A stretch of 64,000 bases of DNA from Burkholderia sp. S171. Its GTDB lineage: Bacteria > Pseudomonadota > Gammaproteobacteria > Burkholderiales > Burkholderiaceae. The translations under genes were made by a program, and so were the position numbers. Location of the stretch: assembly GCF_009766085.1 (NCBI RefSeq), contig NZ_LMUF01000057.1, forward strand, positions 77,714 to 141,713, read 5' to 3'. Positions 7,656 through 15,767 of this stretch are shown here, in pieces. Every line of letters begins with the position of its first letter. Position 1 is the first letter of the stretch. The notes under the pieces are model-generated. The model saw only the letters and a program-made list of their open reading frames with translations, searched no databases and was not told the origin of the DNA.

Positions 7656-9245
7656 TCAGGCCGCCACTTCCTCGGCTCCAGCCTCAACCGTTTCCGTGTC
7701 CGAATTCCGGATCAGGTAATCGAATGCACTGAGCGATGCTTTGGCGCCTTCGCCGACCGCGATCACGATCTGCTTGAACGGTACGGTGGTGACGTCGCCG
7801 GCCGCGAACACGCCTGGCACCGACGTCGCGCCGCGCGCATCCACCACAATCTCACCGTGACGCGACAGTTCGACCGTGCCCTTGAGCCACTCCGTATTCG
7901 GCACCAGCCCGATCTGCACGAAGACGCCTTCCAGCTCGACGTGCTTCGTTTCGCCCGAACTCAGGTCCTTGTACGACAGGCCGTTGACCTTCTTGCCGTC
8001 GCCGGTGACTTCCATAGTCTGTGCCTGCGTAATGATGGTCACGTTCTTGAGGCTGCGCAGCTTGCGTTGCAGCACGGCATCGGCACGCAGTTCAGTACCG
8101 AATTCGAGCAACGTCACCGCGCTGACCAGTCCAGCCAGATCGATCGCAGCTTCAACGCCGGAATTGCCACCGCCGATCACTGCAACACGCTTGCCCTTGA
8201 ACAACGGGCCGTCGCAATGCGGGCAATACGCCACGCCGTGATTGCGATATTGCTTCTCGCCCGGCACGTTGATTTCGCGCCAGCGAGCGCCCGTCGCCAG
8301 CACGATCGTCTTCGCTTTCAGCACCGCGCCGTTGGCGAGGCGCACTTCGTGAATCTTGCCCGGCACGAGCGCGTCGGCACGCTGCACGTCCATGATGTCG
8401 ACGTCATAGCTCTTGACGTGCTGCTCGAGCGCGGTTGCGAACTGCGGTCCTTCGGTCGCTTGCACCGAGACAAAGTTTTCGATAGCGAGCGTATCCAGCA
8501 CTTGCCCGCCAAAGCGCTCAGCCGCCACGCCGGTCGAGATGCCCTTGCGCGCCGAGTAGATGGCAGCCGCCGCGCCGGCCGGTCCGCCGCCGACGATCAG
8601 CACATCGAATACGCCTTTCTTTTCGAGCTCTTTCGCAGCACGAGCGCCGGCGTTGCTATCGAGCTTCGCGAGAATTTCCTTCACGCCGGTGCGGCCTTGC
8701 CCGAACACTTCACCGTTCATGTAGACGGTGGGAACGGCCATGATCTGGCGCTGCTCGACTTCGTCCTGGAACAGCGCGCCGTCGATGGTGACCTGGCGGA
8801 TACGCGGATTGATGAGCGCCATCACGTTCAGCGCCTGCACGACTTCCGGGCAGTTCTGGCACGACAGCGAGATATACGTTTCAAACTCATAGTCGCCGTC
8901 GAGCTCGCGGATCTGTTCGATCACCGCGTCGTCGAGTTTGACCGGATGGCCGCCGGTCTGGAGCAGCGCCAGGACCAGCGACGTGAATTCATGGCCCATC
9001 GGAATGCCCGCGAAACGGATACCCGTGGGTTTGCCCGGTTCACCGATGGAAAACGACGGCTTGCGTTGTGCATCGTCGCGCTTCTCGATCACCGCAATGC
9101 GGTCCGACAGCGTGGCGATTTCATGCAGCAGGCCTTGCAGCTCGACGGATTTCGGAGAGTTGTCGAGTGAAGCGACGATCTCGATCGGCCGGCTGACCTT
9201 TTCCAGATACGCTTTCAACTGAGTCTTGAGGTTGGCTTCCAGCAT
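7656..9245 (-). CDS. ahpF: Alkyl hydroperoxide reductase flavoprotein subunit AhpF
   Basis: NAD(P)H-dependent disulfide reductase of 529 aa that recycles AhpC. The N-terminal tandem thioredoxin-like domain (about 1-200) has the CxxC pair in LSCQNCPEV. The thioredoxin-reductase-like part binds FAD (LIVGGGPAGAAAAIYSARKG) and NAD(P)H (VIGGGNSGVEAAIDLAG), and has the redox pair CPHC in GVAYCPHCDGP. It ends with VFAAGDVTTVPFKQIV. Length and domain order are typical. It follows ahpC by 130 bases on the same strand and is closed by the terminator at 7550-7591. Confidence 0.97.
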   Translation of the reverse strand: MLEANLKTQLKAYLEKVSRPIEIVASLDNSPKSVELQGLLHEIATLSDRIAVIEKRDDAQRKPSFSIGEPGKPTGIRFAGIPMGHEFTSLVLALLQTGGHPVKLDDAVIEQIRELDGDYEFETYISLSCQNCPEVVQALNVMALINPRIRQVTIDGALFQDEVEQRQIMAVPTVYMNGEVFGQGRTGVKEILAKLDSNAGARAAKELEKKGVFDVLIVGGGPAGAAAAIYSARKGISTGVAAERFGGQVLDTLAIENFVSVQATEGPQFATALEQHVKSYDVDIMDVQRADALVPGKIHEVRLANGAVLKAKTIVLATGARWREINVPGEKQYRNHGVAYCPHCDGPLFKGKRVAVIGGGNSGVEAAIDLAGLVSAVTLLEFGTELRADAVLQRKLRSLKNVTIITQAQTMEVTGDGKKVNGLSYKDLSSGETKHVELEGVFVQIGLVPNTEWLKGTVELSRHGEIVVDARGATSVPGVFAAGDVTTVPFKQIVIAVGEGAKASLSAFDYLIRNSDTETVEAGAEEVAA

Positions 9246-9306
9246 GGCGATTTGAAGTCCGTGACGAGGGGTGTTTATTAAGGCAAGGAATGCGAGGCGA
9301 GCGTCA

Positions 9307-9328
9307 TCCGGGCCGCGAGCGGCCCGGA
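9307..9328 (-). promoter_or_regulatory. Hairpin between ahpC and ahpF
   Basis: A perfect 9-bp GC-only-core stem, 9307-9315 with 9320-9328, closed by a four-base loop. It lies 48 bases past the ahpC stop and is not followed by a T-run. It could stabilise the ahpC message or partly attenuate ahpF expression; this is inference from position only. Confidence 0.5.
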
Positions 9329-9375
9329 CTGTACAGCGCTTACAACTAGGATTTGAAGCAGCGAGGATTTAAAGC

Positions 9376-9939
9376 TTAGATCTTGCCGATCAGGTCAAGC
9401 GACGGCGTCAGCGTTTCAGCGCCCGGCGTCCACTTGGCGGGGCAGACTTCGCCCGGGTGTGCCGCAACGTATTGCGCTGCCTGAACCTTGCGCAGCAGTT
9501 CGCCAGCGTCACGGCCAATGCCGTTGTCGTGCACTTCGCACAGCTTGATCTCGCCTTCCGGGTTGATCACGAACGTGCCACGCAGCGCCAGGCCTTCTTC
9601 TTCGATCAGCACGTCGAACGCGCGCGAGATGACCAGCGTCGGATCGGCAATCATCGGATACTGGATCTTGGCGATCGTGTCCGACGTGTCGTGCCATGCC
9701 TTGTGCGTGAAGTGGGTGTCGGTCGACACGCTGTAGATTTCCACGCCCAGCTTCTTGAATTCTGCGTAACGGTCGGCCAGATCGCCGAGTTCCGTCGGGC
9801 AAACGAACGTGAAGTCAGCCGGGTAGAACACCAGGACGGACCATTTGCCCTTCAGGCTTTCTTCGGTCACGGTGATGAAGTCGCCGTTGTGATAAGCGTT
9901 GGCTTTGAACGGTTTGACCTGGCTGTTGATGATCGGCAT
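9376..9939 (-). CDS. ahpC: Alkyl hydroperoxide reductase peroxiredoxin AhpC
   Basis: Typical two-Cys peroxiredoxin, 187 aa, the same size as the E. coli enzyme. It reduces H2O2, organic peroxides and peroxynitrite. The peroxidatic Cys lies in YPADFTFVCPTELGDL and the resolving Cys in HPGEVCPAKWTPGAETL near the C-terminus. The ATG at 9939 has AAGGA seven bases upstream. It is the first gene of the ahpC-ahpF pair. The 270-base upstream region should hold its promoter, but I could not identify an unambiguous OxyR site there. Confidence 0.97.
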   Translation of the reverse strand: MPIINSQVKPFKANAYHNGDFITVTEESLKGKWSVLVFYPADFTFVCPTELGDLADRYAEFKKLGVEIYSVSTDTHFTHKAWHDTSDTIAKIQYPMIADPTLVISRAFDVLIEEEGLALRGTFVINPEGEIKLCEVHDNGIGRDAGELLRKVQAAQYVAAHPGEVCPAKWTPGAETLTPSLDLIGKI

Positions 9940-10210
9940 TGCGTAAGTCCTTGTGTTAAGTGGTTAAGGAGAAGTGCATGAAGTATGCAGGGAGACGCCC
10001 AATATGGAAAATCGAATGATTTAATGGGGCCGATGGGGTGAGGCTATCAGGGTTAACGAGGCGGTTGCAACTGTCCGCTGCGCCAGCGGGGCCGCATTTT
10101 ATCGTTACCTGGAACCTGCTGCCAGTTCGGGGATGGCCGGCAAGTCAACAAACACGGGCATGGGCGTTGCGCACATCCTGCTTTAGCTAACTGAATCAAC
10201 AGGAGGGTGT

Positions 10211-10906
10211 ATGAAAATTGGCATCATTGGCGCGGGTAATATTGGCCGCGTGCTGGCGCTGCGCTGGGTTGAGCATGGGCACGAGGTCCTGATCGGCAAC
10301 TCGCGGGGGCCGGATACGCTGGCGGAAGTCGCCGGCGAAACCGGGGCGAAGCCGGCTGAACTCGCCGACGTGGTCCGCGGCGCCGCCGTGATCGTGGTCA
10401 CGATTCCCGAAAAGAAAGTGCTGAATCTGCCGGCGGGCTTGTTCGACGACGTGCCGGAAACCACGGTCGTGATCGATACCGGTAATTATTATCCGCGCGA
10501 GCGCGATGGCCGTATCGACGGAATCGAGTCCGGCATGATGGAAAGCGCCTGGGTCGCGCAGCAGATCGGGCGTCCGGTCATCAAGGCTTTCAATAACATT
10601 TACGCGGCGCATTTGCGCGATCTCGGCAAGCCTGAAGGCACGCCGGGACGCGTTGCGCTGCCGGTCTCGGGCGATGCCGCCGATGCCAAAGCTGTCGTCA
10701 TGCAACTGGTCAGCGAGATGGGGTTCGATCCCGTGGACAACGGCGGTATTGACGACTCCTGGCGGCAGCAACCGGGCACGCCGGTCTACACGAAGGATTT
10801 CGACAGAGAAGGCCTGAAGGCCGGTCTGCAGAAGGCCGAGCGGACTCGCAAGCCGCAATGGAGCGCGACGGACAAGAGCCCCGGCAGCTTCGATCACCCC
10901 GCATGA
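10211..10906 (+). CDS. NADPH-dependent F420 reductase-like dinucleotide-binding protein
   Basis: A 231-aa protein with an N-terminal Rossmann motif (MKIGIIGAGNIGRVLALRW), an NADP-type loop (IGNSRGPDTLAEV), and the family segments VVIDTGNYYPRERDG and AFNNIYAAHLRDLG. It resembles F420H2:NADP oxidoreductase-like proteins, which many bacteria without F420 also carry, so the real cofactor partner is unknown. AGGAGG precedes the ATG by six bases. It is a single gene converging on the DppA-like gene, with a strong shared terminator between them. Confidence 0.85.
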   Translation: MKIGIIGAGNIGRVLALRWVEHGHEVLIGNSRGPDTLAEVAGETGAKPAELADVVRGAAVIVVTIPEKKVLNLPAGLFDDVPETTVVIDTGNYYPRERDGRIDGIESGMMESAWVAQQIGRPVIKAFNNIYAAHLRDLGKPEGTPGRVALPVSGDAADAKAVVMQLVSEMGFDPVDNGGIDDSWRQQPGTPVYTKDFDREGLKAGLQKAERTRKPQWSATDKSPGSFDHPA

Positions 10907-10910
10907 AGCC

Positions 10911-10946
10911 ACGCGGCGACGGACCGTTGAAAGCCCGTCGCCGCGT
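10911..10946. terminator. Hairpin terminator between convergent genes
   Basis: A perfect 12-bp stem, 10911-10922 with 10935-10946, and a 12-base loop. It starts four bases after the stop of the F420-reductase-like gene and lies 26 bases before the end of the convergent binding-protein gene. The T-run is short (attt), so it may act mainly as a shared transcript-end structure. Confidence 0.7.
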
Positions 10947-10972
10947 ATTTAAGCCAACTGCAGTCAGCGTTC

Positions 10973-12619
10973 TCAGTCAAGCGAGATGCCGTCGAAACGA
11001 TGACCGCCCAGCGGGCTGATCTCATAGCCCTTGACGTCCTTCGTCATCAGCTGGAACGCGGTCGCGTGGGCGATCGGCGTGTACGGAACCTGATCCTTGA
11101 ACACGACCTGCGCCTGCTCATACAGCTTGGTGCGGGTCGGCTGGTCGGTGATCAGCCGCGCTTTCCCGAGCAGATCGTCGAACTGCTTGTTGCACCACTT
11201 CGCCATGTTGCTGCCATGCACCGCGTCGCAGCCGAGGGTCGTGCCGAGCCAGTTGTCCGGGTCGCCGTTATCGCCCATCCAGCCGTACAGGATGGCGTCG
11301 TGCTCGCCGCCTTCTTTCGCGCGCTTGTTATATTCGGCCCATTCGTAGGTCACGATATTCGCTTTCACGCCAATCTTCGCCCAATCCGATTGAATCAATT
11401 GCGCCATCAGGCGTGCGTTGGGGTTGTAGCCGCGCTGCACGGGCATGGCCCATAACGTAATGGAAAAGCCGTTCGGAAACCCCGCCTGCTTCAGCAGCTC
11501 ACGGGCCTTCACGGGATCGTAAGGCGCATCTTTCAACGCCTTGTTATACGACCATTGCGACGGCGGCATCGGATTCGAGGCCACGGTCGCCGCCCCCTCG
11601 TAGACGCTCTTCAAGATGGCCGGTTTATCGACGGCCATGTCCAGCGCACGGCGCACCAGCACGTTATCGAGCGGCTTGTGGGTGGTGTTGTAGCCGACAT
11701 AGGCCACGTTGAATCCCACTCCCGAGAGCACCGCGAGTTTCGGATTGCTGCGCGCGGTCTGGATGTCGGCGGGGCGCGGGAAGGCGGTCATCTGGCATTC
11801 GCCGCTCGCGAGTTTTTGCATGCGCACGGCGGCGTCCGGCGTGATGGCGAACACCAGTTTCGCGATATGCACGTCCTTCTTGTTCCAGAAGTCCGGATTC
11901 GCGTCGTAGCGGATGATCGCGTCTTTCTGATACTCGCGGAACACGAACGGCCCCGTGCCCACGGGCTTCTGGTTCAGGTCCTCCGTCTTGCCGGCCTTCA
12001 GCAACTGGTCGGCGTATTCGCCCGACACGATGGACGCGAACTCCATCGCTATGTTGCGCACGAACACCACGTCTGACGTGTGCAGCGTGAAGCGCACCGT
12101 GTAGTCGTCGAGTTTTTCAACCGATGCAATGTTCTTGTCGTAACCGAGATCGCTGAGATACGGAAAGCTGACCGGATGCGCTTTCTGGAACGCATTCTCC
12201 GGATCGATCATGCGTTTGAACGTGAAGACGACGTCGTCCGCGTCGAAGTCGCGCGTGGGCTTGAACCAGGAGGCGGTCTGGAACTTGACCCCGTGCCGGA
12301 GATGAAACGTGAAGGTTTTCGCATCGGGCGACTCGTCCCATGACTCGGCCAGACCCGGCACCAGGTTGAGCGAACCGCGCTCGAATTCAACCAGGGTGTC
12401 GTAGACTGCGTGCGCGCCGGCGTCGAAGTCCGTGCTGGTGGTGTATTCCGCGGAATCGAAGCCCGCCGGACTGCCTTCGGAACAGAACACCAGGGTTTTG
12501 CCCGCTGCCTGGGCGGTGCCGGCGAGCGCGCCGAAGGCTGCAAGGGTGCAAACCGCAGTCAGCGCCATTTTGCGGGCTGGAGCGAGAAACGAGCCGGGTG
12601 TCAGGCGTTTAGATGGCAT
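10973..12619 (-). CDS. Peptide/nickel-type ABC transporter substrate-binding protein (DppA-like)
   Basis: Family 5 extracellular solute-binding protein, 548 aa. A positively charged start and hydrophobic stretch (MALTAVCTLAAFGALAGTAQAA) act as the signal peptide. The mature part has LVFCSEGSPAGFDSAEY, TFTFHLRHGVKFQ, DADDVVFTFKRM, PVGTGPFVFREY and LYGWMGDNGDPDNW, as in dipeptide-binding DppA proteins. No permease or ATPase genes are adjacent, so it is a solo binding protein here. The ATG at 12619 lacks a clear SD. Dipeptide or haem binding is plausible but not proven. Confidence 0.88.
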   Translation of the reverse strand: MPSKRLTPGSFLAPARKMALTAVCTLAAFGALAGTAQAAGKTLVFCSEGSPAGFDSAEYTTSTDFDAGAHAVYDTLVEFERGSLNLVPGLAESWDESPDAKTFTFHLRHGVKFQTASWFKPTRDFDADDVVFTFKRMIDPENAFQKAHPVSFPYLSDLGYDKNIASVEKLDDYTVRFTLHTSDVVFVRNIAMEFASIVSGEYADQLLKAGKTEDLNQKPVGTGPFVFREYQKDAIIRYDANPDFWNKKDVHIAKLVFAITPDAAVRMQKLASGECQMTAFPRPADIQTARSNPKLAVLSGVGFNVAYVGYNTTHKPLDNVLVRRALDMAVDKPAILKSVYEGAATVASNPMPPSQWSYNKALKDAPYDPVKARELLKQAGFPNGFSITLWAMPVQRGYNPNARLMAQLIQSDWAKIGVKANIVTYEWAEYNKRAKEGGEHDAILYGWMGDNGDPDNWLGTTLGCDAVHGSNMAKWCNKQFDDLLGKARLITDQPTRTKLYEQAQVVFKDQVPYTPIAHATAFQLMTKDVKGYEISPLGGHRFDGISLD

Positions 12620-12948
12620 GTAAGGTCGGTGAAGGTTGACGAGCGGTGCCCTGGAGCAAACGGGCGTGCCTAATTAATCATGTACTTTACCAACCAGGGA
12701 ATTTTTGACGAAGCGATACGTTCTTCTTTAGATATATGGAAATCAGTCGTGGGAATTTGGACTGGTTCCTGCACCTTGCACCCAATTTCCAACGTGGCTG
12801 CGGCGGATTGAGGCCTGCGGGCTGCAAATATTTCCCGGGCGTTTTAACATGTCGGACCGGGCGCTCCCGCTTTTTTCCGGCTTCTTGCTAAAGTTATCGA
12901 TTAAATACCGGCATGCGGCCCACGCCCTCCTATGCAGTACAAGAGAAC
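12620..12948. other. Divergent intergenic region between dppA-like gene and ribA
   Basis: About 330 bases that must carry both divergent promoters. A short GC hairpin (12858-12861 with 12866-12869) is followed by six T just upstream of ribA on the plus strand, a weak terminator-like or attenuator-like element. I see no FMN riboswitch pattern and no coding frame worth calling. Confidence 0.5.
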
Positions 12949-13599
12949 ATGAAAAACGTTTCTGATTCACCGGCAGCCACTGCCGTAGCAGCCCACGAAG
13001 AACGCGTCGAACTCGTGGCCAAGGCCACCATTCCCACGCGTTACGGTGTGTTTGAGTCGCATGTGTATCGCGTGATGAGCACGGGCGCAGAGCATCTGAC
13101 GCTTGTCATGGGCGATGTCAGCCATGGCGAATCCGTGTTGTGCCGGCTGCATTCCGAGTGTGTCACCGGCGATGTATTCGGCTCGTATCGCTGTGATTGC
13201 GGCGAGCAACTGGACCTCGCCATGCGTTATATCGCGGCTGAAAATCGCGGTATCTTGCTGTATCTGCGCGGTCATGAAGGGCGCGGCATCGGGCTGGCGA
13301 ACAAGATCCGCGCGTACGCGCTGCAAGAGCAGGGCTACGACACGGTCGACGCCAACCTGCATCTCGGTCTGCCCGACGACGCGCGGGAATACGATTCAGC
13401 CGCGGCTATCTTGCGAGCGCTCGATGTGCGGTCGGTGCGCTTGATGAGCAACAATCCGTCGAAGTTTGACACGCTGCTCAAGCACGATATCCCGGTCTGC
13501 GAACGGGTGGCGCTGGCCATTCCCGTGCGTGAGGAAAACGAGCGCTACATCAAGACGAAGCAGGTGCGCTTTGGCCACTACTTTGATGAGAATGAGTGA
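12949..13599 (+). CDS. ribA: GTP cyclohydrolase II
   Basis: First enzyme of riboflavin synthesis, opening GTP to a diaminopyrimidine with loss of formate and pyrophosphate. From the ATG at 12949 the product is 216 aa; an in-frame ATG at 12913 would add 12 residues, and neither has a convincing SD. The Zn-binding cysteines are in HSECVTGDVFGSYRCDCGEQ. The GTP-binding and catalytic part includes LYLRGHEGRGIGLANKIRAY, and SNNPSKFDTL follows. It is a stand-alone RibA, not a RibBA fusion. Supplying flavin fits a region full of flavoenzymes, but no operon link is visible. Confidence 0.93.
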   Translation: MKNVSDSPAATAVAAHEERVELVAKATIPTRYGVFESHVYRVMSTGAEHLTLVMGDVSHGESVLCRLHSECVTGDVFGSYRCDCGEQLDLAMRYIAAENRGILLYLRGHEGRGIGLANKIRAYALQEQGYDTVDANLHLGLPDDAREYDSAAAILRALDVRSVRLMSNNPSKFDTLLKHDIPVCERVALAIPVREENERYIKTKQVRFGHYFDENE

Positions 13600-13623
13600 C
13601 TAGTAGCTGCGGGACATCGGGTC

Positions 13624-14346
13624 TCAGGTTGCGTCATGGAAAATGATGCCAACCGTATGCCGGTGCCCCGATCTCAGCCGGCTCACCCCATGCCTGAGAT
13701 TCACCCGGTATGCCCCGCGCGTGCCGTTCACCGGCCGGTTATGCACGGCAAATATCACTGCGTCCCCTTGTGCTAGCGGCACGACTTCGGCGCGCGACTG
13801 CATGCGCGGCCGCTGCTCGGTCATTACAAATTCGCCGCCCGTAAAGTCACGTCCCGGTACCGACAGCAGAATCGCGAGCTGAAGCGGGAACACGTGCTCA
13901 CCGTACAGGTCCTGATGCAGGCAGTTGTAATCGCTTTGCCCGTATTGCAGGATCAGCGGTGTGGGGCGAAGCTGGCCGGCCGCGTGGCATCTGTCGATAA
14001 AATCGGCGTGGTCCGGGGGATACCGGGTCTCGATACGCATGATCTCGTTCCATCGATTAGCAATGGGGACAAGATGCGGATACACCACGCTGCGCAAGGT
14101 GCCGATCACCTCAGGCAGCGGATAAGCGTAGTACTTGTACTCGCCGCGGCCGAAACCGTGGCGCGCCATGACGACGCGGCTTCTGTATAACTCGTCGCGC
14201 ACATAAAGCGCTTTCAGCGCGTCACATTCCGCCGGCGTGAGCAGGCGCTCGACTGTCGCACAGCCGAATCCATCCAGATCCTCTTGGACACCATGCCAGT
14301 CGACAGCATTCACGCGTGCTTCGATATTCGTCGCCAGGGCATCCAT
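13624..14346 (-). CDS. 2-oxoglutarate/Fe(II)-dependent oxygenase
   Basis: A 240-aa oxygenase of the 2OG-Fe(II) superfamily from the ATG at 14346, which has GGAG eight bases upstream; the frame extends to 14442 without support. The facial triad appears as H144 and D146 in NCLHQDLYGEHVFPLQLAI and H219 in VNLRHGVSRLR. R229, in GHRHTVGIIFHD, is the likely 2OG-binding Arg. QGDAVIFAVHNRPVNG is the usual strand before the second His. The substrate is unknown; relatives include prolyl hydroxylase-like and nucleic-acid-acting enzymes. Its 3' end faces ribA across 24 bases. Confidence 0.8.
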   Translation of the reverse strand: MDALATNIEARVNAVDWHGVQEDLDGFGCATVERLLTPAECDALKALYVRDELYRSRVVMARHGFGRGEYKYYAYPLPEVIGTLRSVVYPHLVPIANRWNEIMRIETRYPPDHADFIDRCHAAGQLRPTPLILQYGQSDYNCLHQDLYGEHVFPLQLAILLSVPGRDFTGGEFVMTEQRPRMQSRAEVVPLAQGDAVIFAVHNRPVNGTRGAYRVNLRHGVSRLRSGHRHTVGIIFHDAT

Positions 14347-14494
14347 TAACAGTTCTCCATGCAGGTTTCGATGACCCCCAGTGTCCGCTGCCCGGCGTTT
14401 CAAAACACTCCGGATGTTGCGTTCATATTGGTGATCGACCAAATAATCTGATGAATAATTGGATCCCGTCGTGAAGCCTTGCCGCTCGCGCGGC

Positions 14495-15109
14495 TCAGTG
14501 CTCCATTGGCGGTGACTGCATCACGGCGGTGTCGCGCGACGCCGCGTCGCGCAGGCGGATGATCGTCTGCCGCGACGTGCTGAGCACCCGTGCAATTGCC
14601 GTCACGGTGCTGCCTGCGGCAAGCGCCTTCAACGCTTGTTGCCGCTGTGAGTCGGACAACGAGGCGGGACGTCCCTGATGCATGCCGTCCTTCTTGGCGA
14701 TCGCGGCGGCGTCGAGCGCGCGGGCGCGTTTGGCATCGCGCTCAAGTTCGGCGGCAAGCTGAAGCATGCGGATGGGTGAGCCTTCCCCGTTCGCGCAAAG
14801 ATCGGTTTTGCCTGCATCGATGCAAATGGCGTGGGCCCCTTTGGCAGACAGCGTGGTGAGTGTCGATACGGCGTCGTTGATGCTGCTGCCCAGGTAACCG
14901 AGGCGCGCGACGACCAATGTGTCGCCGGGCTTGATGCGGCGGATAGCTCGCTGGAGCGCGATGCGCGACGCGGCATTCACCGCATGGCTGCAGTGATCGA
15001 CGAGCACGCAACCCATGTCGACGAGGAAGCCGGCCGCGTCGATCTGGAACAGGTCGTTGTCACGTGCGTTCTGATTGCCGGCGGTATTGATGTACACGAT
15101 GAGGGTCAC
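14495..15109 (-). CDS. Serine recombinase-like protein lacking catalytic residues, with HTH
   Basis: I start it at GTG 15109 (VTLIVYINTAGNQ), which has GGAG eight bases upstream, giving 204 aa; the frame runs to 15292, over the hemerythrin gene. The fold matches the resolvase N-terminal domain and the C-terminal part is a Hin-type HTH (GRPASLSDSQRQQALKAL, then TVTAIARVLSTSRQTIIRL). Catalytic positions differ from active enzymes. The Ser of the N-terminal RVS motif is Thr, and the two arginines of the DRLGRS motif are Tyr and Ser (LGYLGSS). It is therefore probably a DNA-binding protein rather than a recombinase. No inverted repeats or invertible segment are obvious beside it. Confidence 0.75.
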   Translation of the reverse strand: MTLIVYINTAGNQNARDNDLFQIDAAGFLVDMGCVLVDHCSHAVNAASRIALQRAIRRIKPGDTLVVARLGYLGSSINDAVSTLTTLSAKGAHAICIDAGKTDLCANGEGSPIRMLQLAAELERDAKRARALDAAAIAKKDGMHQGRPASLSDSQRQQALKALAAGSTVTAIARVLSTSRQTIIRLRDAASRDTAVMQSPPMEH

Positions 15110-15224
15110 GAGGCGCGCTCCGATATTGCCTTGCACGAGCCGCCGGCGCCACCGCAGCGGCGCTACCGGCAGCTGCGGCTTGGACCATGTTAGCAAACTG
15201 CCGGAGGATGCGCATCGCGCGGTG

Positions 15225-15716
15225 TCAATGCTGCGTCGCGACTTGAGTGAGCCGGCTTTGCAGCGCTTCGCGGCGTGTGGCGATCCGCTCACCCAGTTTC
15301 GCGAGATCGAGCCGGGTCTTGCGCAATTCCGGGAACAGCTCGGACTCTTCTTCCTCTACGTGGTGATTGACGCTTTCGGTCAGGACCTTGAAGGTGGCGT
15401 CGAAGCCTTCATCGCCGGCTTTCATCGTCGAGAATTTTTCGATCAGTGTCTTCACCAGAAAGTGCTCTACGACCGCTTCATTCACGTCGTCCTTGTCGTC
15501 CCGGCCAAGCGCTTCCTTAGCCGCCGGATAGAGGATTTCCTCTTCCACAATCGCGTGCATGGTGAGCAGTTCGCATGCGCGCTGCACGAGGGTCGCCTTG
15601 CGTTCCAGGTCGTCATCATCCGCGCGTTCAAATGCGTCGAACAGCTTCTCCACCGCTCGATGTTCGTCTTCAAGCAGCGTCAGTGCATCCTGCCGGGTCG
15701 TAGGGGTTGCGGCCAT
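15225..15716 (-). CDS. Hemerythrin-domain protein
   Basis: A 163-aa four-helix protein with the spaced His and Glu ligands of a di-iron hemerythrin fold: LLEDEHRAVEKLF, LLTMHAIVEEEILYP, NEAVVEHFLVKTLIE and VNHHVEEEESELFPEL. Such proteins bind O2 or NO or manage iron and oxidative stress. It has no signal peptide or membrane segment and so is cytoplasmic. The ATG at 15716 starts MAATPTTRQDALTLL. It is monocistronic in appearance, 52 bases from the helicase stop on the same strand, so read-through from the SOS-controlled helicase promoter is possible. Confidence 0.88.
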   Translation of the reverse strand: MAATPTTRQDALTLLEDEHRAVEKLFDAFERADDDDLERKATLVQRACELLTMHAIVEEEILYPAAKEALGRDDKDDVNEAVVEHFLVKTLIEKFSTMKAGDEGFDATFKVLTESVNHHVEEEESELFPELRKTRLDLAKLGERIATRREALQSRLTQVATQH

Positions 15717-15767
15717 GATAATTCCTCGCGTGGGTGGGGGCGCGCCGGGGCGGCTCGCTCGCGAGAC

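Noticed and set aside
7635..9170. 511-codon open frame on the plus strand opposite ahpF
   Set aside because: It is the complement of a highly conserved gene; the frame is kept open by GC-biased codons, and the product has no recognisable domain.
9940..10210. OxyR operator upstream of ahpC
   Set aside because: Expected from biology, but I could not find a set of ATAG/CTAT half-sites with the right spacing.
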